DNA of 64,000 nucleotides from RYN-230 sp963768945. Lineage in GTDB: Bacteria; Actinomycetota; Actinomycetes; Streptosporangiales; Streptosporangiaceae. The notes under the pieces are model-generated. The model saw only the letters and a list, made by a program, of their open reading frames with translations, was not told where the DNA came from and ran no database searches. The DNA lies in contig CAVYJW010000008.1 of assembly GCA_963768945.1 (NCBI GenBank), forward strand, positions 434,001-498,000, given 5' to 3'. Both the position numbers and the translations under genes were made by a program. How positions within the stretch are numbered: position 1 is the first letter of the stretch; each line of letters starts with the position of its first letter. Shown in pieces: positions 52,850 to 61,914 of the stretch.

Positions 52850-52927
52850 ATGCACGAGCTAGTGGTGCAGGTCTGGGCGGATCATCCAATGTGGACAGCA
52901 GTTGATATGCGATCCGAGTATTCCTAA
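52850..52927 (+). CDS. possible 25-residue peptide before the flippase gene
   Basis: GGGGAGG (52837-52843) lies 6 bases before ATG 52850, which opens MHELVVQVWADHPMWTAVDM and stops at TAA 52925-52927, directly before the flippase ATG. Strong translation signal, no recognised family. It may be a leader that couples flippase translation. Confidence 0.35.
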   Translation: MHELVVQVWADHPMWTAVDMRSEYS

Positions 52928-54365
52928 ATGACACCGAAAGCTTATTTCGTCTTTCGTCTCCATAGCGGTCTACTGATACTTGTTGTGAGGCACGGCCTTT
53001 GCTCGCATTTCCGAAGAGTTCGCCGCGGCAACAGCCAGCGCCCCAGGGCCCGGCGGGTTCGCCGCAGGGCGGGGCCGCCCGGGATCCGGTTGGCTGCCGT
53101 GGGCGGGACGATGGGTGCCCGCATCGCCGCCTCGCTGCTTAGCTTCGCGGCCGGGATCGTCACGGCTCGGAGCCTAGGTACGCATGGGCGGGCACTGCTG
53201 GCTCTGGCGATCGCCGTTCCGGCCATCTTCGGCGTAGCCGGTGTGCTGGGGTTGGACAACGCCAATGCCCGTTTCGCAGGACGTTCCCATTCCGCGTTCC
53301 GCCAGGCTGTCCGGCGATCGCTGCTGTTCTCCGCCACTGCGGGCTGCGCGATGGCAGCCGCCTGGGCCGTGGCCGGGCTGCGCTGGCCACTGCTCCGCTT
53401 CGGCCTTGACCCCGGTCTCATCGTGCTCAGCGCGATGCTGTGCCCCATCAGCCTGCTATTTACACTGCTGGGCAGCGCCGAAATCGGTCGCGGACGGATC
53501 ACTGTCTACAACGTGGTCACGTTGGGCACCAGCGTTGTCTACGTCGCGGGGGTGTTCCTGCTGCTCCTGACGGGCCACCTCACCGTGGCCGGTTGCGTCG
53601 CTGCGTGCGCGGCAGGCCAGCTGTGCGGGGTCGTCGCCCTGCTCGCAGCAACCCGAATTCGCATCCATCCCGATGGGGAAGAAATCAGCCTGCGCCGATA
53701 CACGAGTTACGCTGGCCGCGCTTATCTGCCTAATCTGGCTCAGTACGGCATGCTGCGGATGGATGTCCCGGTCGTCCAGGCGCTCGCTGGCACGACCGCA
53801 GTCGCACTATACGCGGTGGCCCTGCCAGTCGCCGAAGGCGTCATGCTGTTGCCGACCGCAGTCGCGCTGGTGATCTTCCCCCGGGTGACGTCCGGGGCGG
53901 TGGGCCAGGCGGCCGCCGAGCGCATCGGCCGCGCCGTGCTCATCGCCACCGTCCTGCTGGCCGCCACAGTCGCTCTAACCGGGCCAGTGGTGATCCCGGC
54001 AGTGTACGGGGCGCCGTACCGGGGTTCGGTCGAGGTCGTATGGAGCATGCTTCCTGGCCTGGTGCTGTTTAGCGCCGGCCGCACGCACCAGGCCTATCTC
54101 TCAGCGACCGATAGGCTGCGCCCAGTCATCTGGGCGACGGCCGCGGGACTAGGCGCAGGGCTCGCTGGTCTGATCGTCCTGGTGCCGCGACTGGGCGCGC
54201 TAGGGGCAGGCGTGGCCGACTCGCTGGGCTACTGCGCGTTCGCCGTGATCGTGCTCGGTGCGCTAGGCCACCTCCGGGAGGAACCAGGCACGATCGCCAT
54301 GGTGATAGCAATGCCCCGCCGCCTGGCCGCGCGCATGCCACCCATCCGTCCTTGGCCTGCACTGA
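52928..54365 (+). CDS. Wzx-type polysaccharide flippase
   Basis: About 475 residues with 12 or so membrane helices in the MOP exporter pattern: AASLLSFAAGIVTARSLGTHGRA, LALAIAVPAIFGVAGVLGLDNANARF, SLRRYTSYAGRAYLPNLAQYGMLRMD and GSVEVVWSMLPGLVLFSAGR. It flips lipid-linked repeat units. The reading frame runs on past the expected end; a TGA at 54363-54365, overlapping the next gene's ATG, is reached if one base is shifted near 54340. The basic N-terminus before about residue 55 is uncertain; ATG 53111 is an alternative start. Confidence 0.85.
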
Positions 54366-55727
54366 TGCGTGCGGCTGCGGTGGCGGGTGGCCTGGGCCTC
54401 GCGGCGCTGTTCGACCTGGGGGGCCGGAGCGATCACCGCATGCCTGGGCCTCGGCGTGCTGGCCGCGGTGCTCACCATCCCTGGGGCAGGGTTGATGGCG
54501 CTGGCCGTTGTCTGCCCGCTGTCCCAGACGTCGTTCGGGTCAACCCTGGTGACCGAGAAGGACCTCATCCTGCTCACCGTGGCAGCAGCGCTGAGCCATC
54601 TGGTGGCCGGGCGAGTCGCCCGGCCACGGCCCCTAGGGCTGGCCGTGACGTTCGCCTGTATCTCGTATTTCCTGATATCGGCGACGCTCTCCGGAGCGGC
54701 GGATGGCGCAGCCGGAAACTGGCGCTACGTGATGATGCTCGGTATCCCACTGCTGCTGATTCCGCTCATCGCCGACGGAGGCCACCTTGCGCGGCGTGCC
54801 CTGGTCGTTTCCGGATGCGTCACGGCAGGCCTGGCAATATTGGAGGTCGCTAAGTCGCGTGCGTCGCTGTCCGCCTCCGCCGGATCTTCGGCGGCCAGCA
54901 GCGCCCTGACGGCGGCGAGTAACACTGGCGCGGTAAATCACAACGCCGAAGGTGCGATTTTCGTGCTCGCCCTAGGCGTGCTGCTGGCGCGCTTCCCGCG
55001 GGCCCACGGCATGGAACGGCTAGCTCTAACCGTGGCCATCCCCGGACTGGTGGCCGGCGTCGGCTACTCGTTCAGCCGGTCTGCATACTTCGGCGCCATA
55101 ACCGTCATCGCGCTGTTTGCGCTCCGACGTTCGATCAAAGGACTGGCCTGCGCCGCGGGAGTCGCTGGTTGTCTCGCGGCGGTGATGCCCCCCGCGGTCA
55201 GCGCCAGGCTGAGCACGGTGTGGAACTCCAGTGGGCTCGACGTCTCCTCGGCGTTGCGCATCGACTTGTGGAGTAGCGCGCTGCGCATGTTCGACGCTCA
55301 TCCGGCCTTCGGGGTCGGCTACCTTAACTTCGCCACTAACTTGCCCGCTTACTACGTCAACACGGGCAGTTACGACACCTTTATCATCCAGTTCTCCCAA
55401 CTGGACTTCGCACACAACACTTATCTCACCGTGTTGGCAGAAACCGGGCTGACCGGGGCGGTCCTGGTAAGCATATTTATCGCGATGGCACTACGCCGCG
55501 CCTGGCCTGCCGCGCGCTCCGGGGACTGGGCGGGGGAAGGTGCCTTGCTCGCCATGGCCGGCGTAGGCGTTTGCTCGTTCTTCGGTGAGGTTCTGCTCGT
55601 CCCGCCGATCCTGACTGCATTCTTGCTGGCCATCCTCGCCAGCCGAGTAGGGGCGAAAGGAGTGGCACATGCGGACGCAACAGATCTCCGGCCAAGCGGG
55701 GCGGTCGACTCGGCCTGTGATACCTGA
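54365..55727 (+). CDS. O-antigen-ligase-like polysaccharide polymerase (Wzy), frameshift near start
   Basis: ATG 54365 opens MRAAAVAGGLGLAALFDLG; a run of six G near 54420 is one base off, after which GAITACLGLGVLAAVLTIPGAGLMALAVV continues to 55727. Ten or more helices and the large periplasmic loop of the Wzy_C/O-antigen ligase family: HNAEGAIFVLALGVLLA, YSFSRSAYFG and FDAHPAFGVGYLNFA ... LDFAHNTYLTVLAETG, the RxxxW- and H-N-x-Y-like motifs. Polymerises repeat units outside the membrane. Overlaps the next gene. Confidence 0.86.
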
Positions 55728-57012
55728 CCGGCCGTTGCGCATAGTTCAGGTTGCCGGTACAGCGGTCGGGGGCGCATGGTTCCACGACCAGGTGACTGGT
55801 CTGGCTCGGCGCGGGCATACTGTGCTGGCGGTGCTGCCGAAGGATGGCCCCCTGCCCGACCAGCTGCGCAGCTCAGGCATCCAGGTAGAGATCATCCCCT
55901 TCGGTCTCACCAGACGGCTTCGACAGCTGCCCGCGCTGACCGTAGCCGAACTCAGGCTGGCGCGATGCTTCCGCGCGTTCAAGCCGGATGTGATCCATGC
56001 CCACCTCATCATCGCCGTCCTGGCCTGCCGCGCCGCCTCAGCCGGAGCGCCCCGCGCGCTGCGGGTCTCGCAGGTTCCCGGGCTAGTTCGCCTGCACCAC
56101 CCGGCGCTCCGCCGGCTGGATGAAAGCACTCTGCGCCGGGATCACCTGGTTATTGGTTCCTGCGCCGCGATCACGTCGGAATACAAGGCGATGGGCGCGC
56201 GCCGGGTCGCTGTCAGCTATTACGGCTGTGACGTGCAGAAATTCGACCCGCAAATGCCAAGAACGGCCTTCCGGAAAGAGTTCGGATTGGCGGAAGATAC
56301 GCCAACGGTCGGCATGATCGCGCACATGTATCGCAGCCGTCTCCGCGAATTCTCCGGCAGCGGGGTGAAAGGTCACGAGGTCTTCCTTGACGCCGCGCCG
56401 CTGATCTTGCAGCAGGTGCCCACCGCCCGGCTTTTCGTTGTCGGTGACTCCCTGGCCGGACCGACCGGGTACCGGCAGCAACTCGAGGCCAGAGCGCGGC
56501 TGCTGAGACTGGACGGGCGGCTGGTATTCACCGGGCACCGTGCCGACATCGGCCCCATTCTTGCCGGGCTGGACGTGGTAGTCAGCCCATCCCTGGCCGA
56601 ATCCGCCTGCTACTCCATGGTCGAGGCGTTGCTGATGGAAAAGGGTGTGGTGGCGAGCAACGTGGGCGGATTGCCCGACACCGTCCAGGATGGAGAGACC
56701 GGCCTGCTAGTCCCAGCGGGGGATGCTGGGGCGCTCGCCACGGCAGTGACCAGCCTGCTTGGTGACCCCCTGCGGCGGCGGGCTATGGGCCAGCTAGGCC
56801 GAGAACGTTGCCTACGCCAGTTCGATGTCCGTGCGACTGTGGCTCAGGTGGAGAAACTGTACTTGGACGGGCTGACGGCGCTGTGGGAAGGCAACACGGC
56901 GGCTTCCGGACCAGATAACCGCACGCTGACCACCGAGGAACCCGGCACGGCACCACCGGCCAGCGGTGGACCGGCGAGCATCCAGCCAGCCGGGCGGTCC
57001 AATCGTGGATGA
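55669..57012 (+). CDS. GT4-family glycosyltransferase
   Basis: 447 residues from ATG 55669 (AAAGGAG at 55657-55662), overlapping the polymerase gene by 59 bases. GT-B fold: N-terminal IVQVAGTAVGGAWFHDQVTGLARRGHTV, C-terminal GVKGHEVFLDAAPLI, FTGHRADIGPILAGLDVVVSPSLAESACYSMVEALLMEKGVVASNVGGLPDTV with the E-x7-E nucleotide-sugar motif. Pro/Ser-rich tail. A close paralogue of the next gene, so a duplication. Confidence 0.9.
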   Translation: MRTQQISGQAGRSTRPVIPDRPLRIVQVAGTAVGGAWFHDQVTGLARRGHTVLAVLPKDGPLPDQLRSSGIQVEIIPFGLTRRLRQLPALTVAELRLARCFRAFKPDVIHAHLIIAVLACRAASAGAPRALRVSQVPGLVRLHHPALRRLDESTLRRDHLVIGSCAAITSEYKAMGARRVAVSYYGCDVQKFDPQMPRTAFRKEFGLAEDTPTVGMIAHMYRSRLREFSGSGVKGHEVFLDAAPLILQQVPTARLFVVGDSLAGPTGYRQQLEARARLLRLDGRLVFTGHRADIGPILAGLDVVVSPSLAESACYSMVEALLMEKGVVASNVGGLPDTVQDGETGLLVPAGDAGALATAVTSLLGDPLRRRAMGQLGRERCLRQFDVRATVAQVEKLYLDGLTALWEGNTAASGPDNRTLTTEEPGTAPPASGGPASIQPAGRSNRG

Positions 57013-58204
57013 CCGGCCACTGCGCATCCTGCAGGTCACCGCGGCCTCGGCGGGCGGTGACTGGTTCCTAGACCAGGTGCACGGGCTGGCCAGGCGCGGG
57101 CACATGGTCTGCGCGGTGCTGCCCGCGGAGGGGCCATTGGCCGACCGACTCAGAGCCGCCGGCATCCGAACGCAAATCTTGGCATTCCGCGGGAAGCGCC
57201 CGCACCAACTGCCCCGTGTGGCCAGCGCCGAGGCTCAGTTGCTGCTGCTGGCCCGGCGCTTCCGACCCGACGTCATCCATGCCCACTTGCTCAAGGCCGT
57301 GCTGTGCTGCCGCGCGGCGGCGCCTGGCTTCCGGCCGGCACTTAGGGTCTCCCAACTGCCTGGCACCGTCCACCTGCACAGCCCGCTGCTGCGCTGGCTC
57401 GACCTAGGTAGCGTGCGGGTGGACGACCTCGTGATCGGGTCGTGCCAGGCGATCGCCGCTCGCTACCAGGCGGCCGGCGCCCGCAGGGTAGCCGTCAGCT
57501 ATTACGGATGTGATGTGCACGCCGTGGACCCGGACACCCCGGGGACGGCATTTCGGCACGAATTCGGCCTCGGTCCGGCCACCCCCGTGGTCGGCATGGT
57601 GGCGCACATGTACCCAACCCGGCTGCGTGCGTTCCGCGATATCGGGGTTAAAGGCCATGAAATCTTCCTGGACGCCGCACCGCAGATCCTGCGGCTGGTT
57701 CCAACTGCGCAACTGTTCGTCGTCGGCGATGAGTTCATCGGGGACGGCAGTTATCGCCACGCGCTCGAGACCAGAGCGGACGCGCTTGGCCTCCGGGGCC
57801 GGGTGCACTTCACCGGGCACCGGACGGACATACCCAGCGTGCTCGCGGGGATGGACGTCGTGGTGTGCCCGTCGCTAGTGGAATCAGCCTCGTACGCGCT
57901 GGTCGAAGCTTTGCTAATGGGCAAGGGAGTTGTGGCCAGCAACGTCGGAGGGCTGCCGGATTCGGTGCAGCACGGCAAGACCGGGCTGCTCGTTCCCTCC
58001 GCGGATCCTGTGGCGCTGGCCTGCGCCGTGGTTGACTTGCTGGCGAACCCAAGCTGGCGAGCAGAGCTGGGCCGCATGGGCCGGGAACGCTGCCTGCGGC
58101 AGTTCGACATCAGCGCTACCGTGGCCGGAGTGGAGGCCCTTTACCGGGAAGGGCTGAAGCGGCTGCCCCCCGGCCGCGGCCGCCCAGCTTGGCGGAGTGT
58201 CTGA
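56966..58204 (+). CDS. GT4-family glycosyltransferase, paralogue of upstream gene
   Basis: 412 residues. Shares the opening (PLRILQVTAASAGGDWFLDQVHGLARRGHMV) and the donor-binding block (SLVESASYALVEALLMGKGVVASNVGGLPDSV) with the upstream gene over nearly the whole length. GTG 56966 gives an N-terminus like its paralogue's; GTG 57005 is an in-frame alternative just before the upstream stop. Its stop shares a base with the next gene's start (TGATG). Confidence 0.9.
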   Translation: MDRRASSQPGGPIVDDRPLRILQVTAASAGGDWFLDQVHGLARRGHMVCAVLPAEGPLADRLRAAGIRTQILAFRGKRPHQLPRVASAEAQLLLLARRFRPDVIHAHLLKAVLCCRAAAPGFRPALRVSQLPGTVHLHSPLLRWLDLGSVRVDDLVIGSCQAIAARYQAAGARRVAVSYYGCDVHAVDPDTPGTAFRHEFGLGPATPVVGMVAHMYPTRLRAFRDIGVKGHEIFLDAAPQILRLVPTAQLFVVGDEFIGDGSYRHALETRADALGLRGRVHFTGHRTDIPSVLAGMDVVVCPSLVESASYALVEALLMGKGVVASNVGGLPDSVQHGKTGLLVPSADPVALACAVVDLLANPSWRAELGRMGRERCLRQFDISATVAGVEALYREGLKRLPPGRGRPAWRSV

Positions 58205-59211
58205 TGGCATCACCCGGTCTCACACTGATCAGGCAGGCGCTGGCTGATCTGCGCGCCCCCGCATACCCGGTGACAGGCCAATGCGCTCCGGACCCCGCCG
58301 CGCCCTACCCTCTCAACATGGGCGTGGTGACCCGGGGGCTGCGGGTCGATCACAGCGGCGTGGTGGTGATCGGTGGCCCAGGTTCAGCCGATTACCACAA
58401 CCCGGTGTCCGTGAGCCTGTACGCGCTCGACCAGCATGCGAGCATCACCCAGGCTGGCGACGGCAGCGCCAGCCTGGCAGCGTTCCTGGCCCAGAGCCGC
58501 TACCTGCGGCGCAGCCAGGACCCGGAAGGGGGATGGCGATACCCGGTACCGGTCCCGCGCTACCGCGTCACGCCCGGCTGGTACTCGGCGATGGCGCAGG
58601 GTCTCGCGGCCTCCGTTCTGCTACGGGCCCTAGAATTGACCGGTGAGAAGTCTTACCAGGACGCGGCAGACGGCGCGGTGCGCCTCCTGCTCAGTCCCGT
58701 CAACGCGGGCGGCTGCAGCCATTACGACCCGCTAGGGCGGCCCTTCCTTGAAGAATGTCCCGCTGACCCGCCGTGCCATATTCTCAACGGGGCCGTCTTC
58801 GCGCTCATTGGCCTGGCTGAGCATGATGCGTGCCACTGCGGTCGCCACACCAGTCCCGCCGCGGCGCAGCGGCTCGCGGACTCATTGCCCGACTTCGACC
58901 TCGGCTACTGGTCACGTTATGATTTGCGCTTCCGCGTCCCGGCCACGCTCCCCTACCACTCGCTGCACATCTCGCTGTTGGAGGTAGCTGGTCAATTCTT
59001 CCCTGGCCACGGTTTCGAGAAGGCCGCTGTCCGATGGGCCGCACTGCGCCGGAGGCCCTACTGCCGACTGCGGGCCGCCGCAGGCAAGGCCAGCTTCATC
59101 CTCCGCGAGGAACAGGGACTGCTGCGTGGCGGCCGGCAGCCGCTCGAGCGTTACCCTCGGGCCCAGCGGGCGCGGGGACGGCAATCCCGAAAGCAGCAGT
59201 CTGGTGGCTGA
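58204..59211 (+). CDS. D-glucuronyl C5-epimerase family protein
   Basis: 335 residues from ATG 58204. The C-terminal GLCE-type catalytic domain is recognisable: YHNPVSVSLYAL, GGWRYPVPVPRYRVTPGWYSAMAQGLAASVLLRAL, PFLEECPADPPCHILNGAVFALIGL, and LGYWSRYDLRFRVPATLPYHSLHI. This resembles heparosan glucuronyl C5-epimerases, which turn D-glucuronate into L-iduronate within a polymer. There is no signal peptide, so it would act on lipid-linked or nucleotide intermediates inside the cell, or be exported otherwise. Tightly coupled between two glycosyltransferase genes. Confidence 0.85.
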   Translation: MASPGLTLIRQALADLRAPAYPVTGQCAPDPAAPYPLNMGVVTRGLRVDHSGVVVIGGPGSADYHNPVSVSLYALDQHASITQAGDGSASLAAFLAQSRYLRRSQDPEGGWRYPVPVPRYRVTPGWYSAMAQGLAASVLLRALELTGEKSYQDAADGAVRLLLSPVNAGGCSHYDPLGRPFLEECPADPPCHILNGAVFALIGLAEHDACHCGRHTSPAAAQRLADSLPDFDLGYWSRYDLRFRVPATLPYHSLHISLLEVAGQFFPGHGFEKAAVRWAALRRRPYCRLRAAAGKASFILREEQGLLRGGRQPLERYPRAQRARGRQSRKQQSGG

Positions 59212-60370
59212 ACGGCCAGGGCTTGTCGTGATCCTGCTCGCGCCCGCCGGGTCGGTGCACACCCGCCGCTGGGCCACCGCGCTGGCCGATCGCGGGCACC
59301 GGGTCATCGTGGCCAGCTGGGCGCCGGCAGCGGCGATCCCCGGTGCCGAGTTGCGCGTGGTCCCGACCGCTGGATTCAGCGCGGTCTGGCGGCTGGCTCT
59401 CGCTCGGAGGTGGATGCATCACTTGGTCAATGACACCGGCGCCGACCTAGTGCACGTCCATTCTCTCGGCGTACACGGGCTGTTGTCACTGGCGCTGCCA
59501 GCCGGCCCCGCCCGCGTCGTGACACCCTGGGGCAGCGAGTTGCGGGCGGCCCGCCGCTCAACGCTCCGCGCCGGCGTGGCCCGACGAGCACTCCAAGCCG
59601 CTGACCTGGTGCTACCAACCTCCGTTGCGGTGGCGTCGGAACTAACCAGCCGCTACGCGGTACCTCCCGGCAGGGTGCGTGTGCTCTCATGGGGCGTCGC
59701 GGACGCCCTGATTGAGGCGCAGCCCCGGATCCGGACGAGCGTGGCTCGTTCCGAGTACAAGCTGCCTGCGGACGCGACCGTCGTGCTGTCCTGCCGGACC
59801 ACTTCGGCTACCTACCAGACCCGGGAGATCGTTTCAGCGTTCGCGGCCGCCGCAGCCACTCGCCCTGACCTGTTTTTGGTACTGCTGCGTGGTCATCGGC
59901 CAGACCAGACCGCAGCTCGCTGGGCTCAGGAGGAGTACCTGCATGATATCCGCGAACTTGCCCGGGGCGCGGCGGACCGTGTGCTGATCGTGGAGCACAC
60001 TCTTCGCCGGCGCAGGTGTTCCGACTCATGTGCGCCAGCGACCTTGCGGTCTCCGTACCTGCTGATGACCAGCGCAGCTCTTCGGTCCTAGAAGCGGCGC
60101 TGGCGGGCTGCCCGGCTGCTGCTGTCCGACATTCCGCCGTACCGCGAACTGATCAGCGACGGGCTGGCGGCCGATTTGGTGCGTGATCCCCTCGCCGCGG
60201 AACTGGCTGGCCTGCTGGCCACGGTGTCCGCGAACCCGGCCAGTCAGCTGCGCAACCGGGAGTTCATCCTCACGCACGAGCGGGCGGCGGACAAGGCAGC
60301 GATACTAGACGGGATCTACTGCCAGCTTGCCCGCCGCAGCGCCCCCACCAGTAACGCAACATCACACTGA
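59204..60370 (+). CDS. GT4-family glycosyltransferase, two frameshifts
   Basis: GTG 59204 (VAERPGLVVILLAPAGSVHTRRW) overlaps the epimerase gene by 8 bases. The N-terminal GT-B half is intact (DLVHVHSLGVHGLL, VVTPWGSELRAARRS, RVLSWGVADALI). A shift near 60003 restores SPAQVFRLMCASDLAVSVPADDQ and SSSVLEAALAGCP; another near 60113 restores LLLSDIPPYRELISDGLAADLVRDP through to TGA 60368-60370. Adds a sugar to the repeat unit. The last gene before an inserted element. Confidence 0.8.
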
Positions 60371-60404
60371 CCGGGGTCCACCTTGACACAGCCTCGGCAT
60401 AGCC

Positions 60405-61631
60405 AGGGCTCCGGCAAAGTCGTTTTGGTCGTAGCACTCTTAAGTGGGATCTGGGATCTGGCCCATATTTCGGGCTCTGGCGCGGATTCCGTGGTCGGGG
60501 GTTAGCCGGGGTGCATGATGACGCGTTCGCGTAGCAGGGGGAAGCTGGCGCGGCCATACATCTGGCGTTTGATCATCTTGATGCGGTTGACGTTGCCCTC
60601 GACGGCGGCGGAGTTGTAGGGCAGGGTGAGCCCGGCGGTGACAGCTGTCTGGTCGCGACGGTGCCGTTGGCGAAGGAGCGCAGTTCGGGCTGGTCGCCGG
60701 CCTCGACGGCGGTGAGCCAGCCTTCCAGTTCTTGCTCGCCCTGGCGGCGGGTCATCATCTCGGCGAAGCTGCGGACGTGGGCGGCCAGGCCGTTCAGGTG
60801 CGGGCCGCGGTCTTGCAGGCTGGCGAGCTGGGCTTGTTCCTCATCGCCGAGGGTGGCCGGTCGGGACAGGCAGCCAGCGGGTGATCTGGCGGGTGGCCGG
60901 GATGACCGGGCCGGGGGGCGGCGCGGCGGTCATCACGCGGAACGGCCGCACATAGCGCTCAACGGCTTGCACGCTGCCCTGCCAGCCGCGGGCCTGGAGT
61001 TCGGCGTGCAGCACCGTGGCGGTGGTGATGCCCTCGTTCCACCGCTGGCGCAGGTACGGCTTGTACCTGTCCAGCTTGGATGCCCGGCTGGTGGCCTTGA
61101 CCAACAGCTCGCCTGTGCTGGCGGCGGCCGCGTACCGGTGCACGGTATTCCTGCTCAGGCCCAGGATCCGGGCCGCCGTCCGTTCGGAGTGCCCGGCGGC
61201 CAGCAGGCCGTGGACGGCCACGTGGCGGTCCCGGGTGCGGGCCACCAGGCGCCGGTCCCGCCCGCAGACATCACGCAGACCCTCGGGTTCGGCCGGCGGC
61301 GTGCCCTGCCCGGGGCTGGCCGGGCCGCCGCTGCCGTCCTCGGGCGCGCCGGCCGGGCGCGTCAGGCAGCCGCGGTGCGCAGCGACCGCTTTCTCGGCGT
61401 ATTCACCCAGGTTGTGCCACAGATGCCAGCGATCAGCGACCTGGATCGCCTCCGGTGCGCCGTCCCGGGCGCCCTCTAACGGCACAGTCCGGGCATGGCC
61501 CCTCCCGAAGCGATCTGGCTGGCGTGAGAACCGCCATGATCACCCCAAGGGCCGTGCCCGTGCTTTTACCCGCCCATCACCGGCGTGTCGCTACCTCCCC
61601 GGCGCCATCAAGACGACTTTGCCGACCCCCT
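60405..61631. mobile_element. ISL3-family insertion sequence remnant with inverted ends and target duplication
   Basis: Ends: AGGG...GGCAAAGTCGTTTTGGTCG at the left (core 60413-60431) and its imperfect complement GGCAAAGTCGTCTTGATGG reading inward from 61623 to 61605 (15-16 of 19 matching). The element is flanked by an 11-bp direct repeat TCGGCATAGCC at 60394-60404 and 61633-61643, consistent with target-site duplication. About 1.2 kb, shorter than most ISL3 elements because the transposase N-terminal half is missing. Confidence 0.75.
60502..61485 (-). pseudogene. ISL3-family transposase, N-terminally deleted and frameshifted
   Basis: Reverse-strand fragments in order: QVADRWHLWHNLGEYAEKAV, a helix-turn-helix (ERTAARILGLSRNTVHRYA), YKPYLRQRWNEGITTATVLH, then after shifts near 60850 LGDEEQAQLASLQDRGPHL and EMMTRRQGEQELEGWLTAVEAGDQPELRSFA, and after another near 60655 LPYNSAAVEGNVNRIKMIKRQMYGRA to TAA 60504-60502. 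The zinc-finger and first DDE residues of an ISL3 transposase are absent. Not active. Confidence 0.8.
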
Positions 61632-61914
61632 GTCGGCATAGCCGCTGCAGGGCTCTGATCGCCCTCCCGGTATGCCCCAGCCCAGCGCAGCGCACGGCTG
61701 TCCAGGTGGCGGTAAATCTCCCGCACATGGCCTAGGCCTCTTACCCCAAACGTATTACTCCTTTCTTACCGGCCCTTCCTACGCTGTACCAAAGCGCTGG
61801 AACTATCCGGTCGAGAAGCTTCTGCTCGCATAATCCCGGACTGCCACGGCGTTCCGCTGAGCCCCCATGCGTATCTCGGGACCTTTTTTATGGGCAATAT
61901 AGTCCGTTACCATC

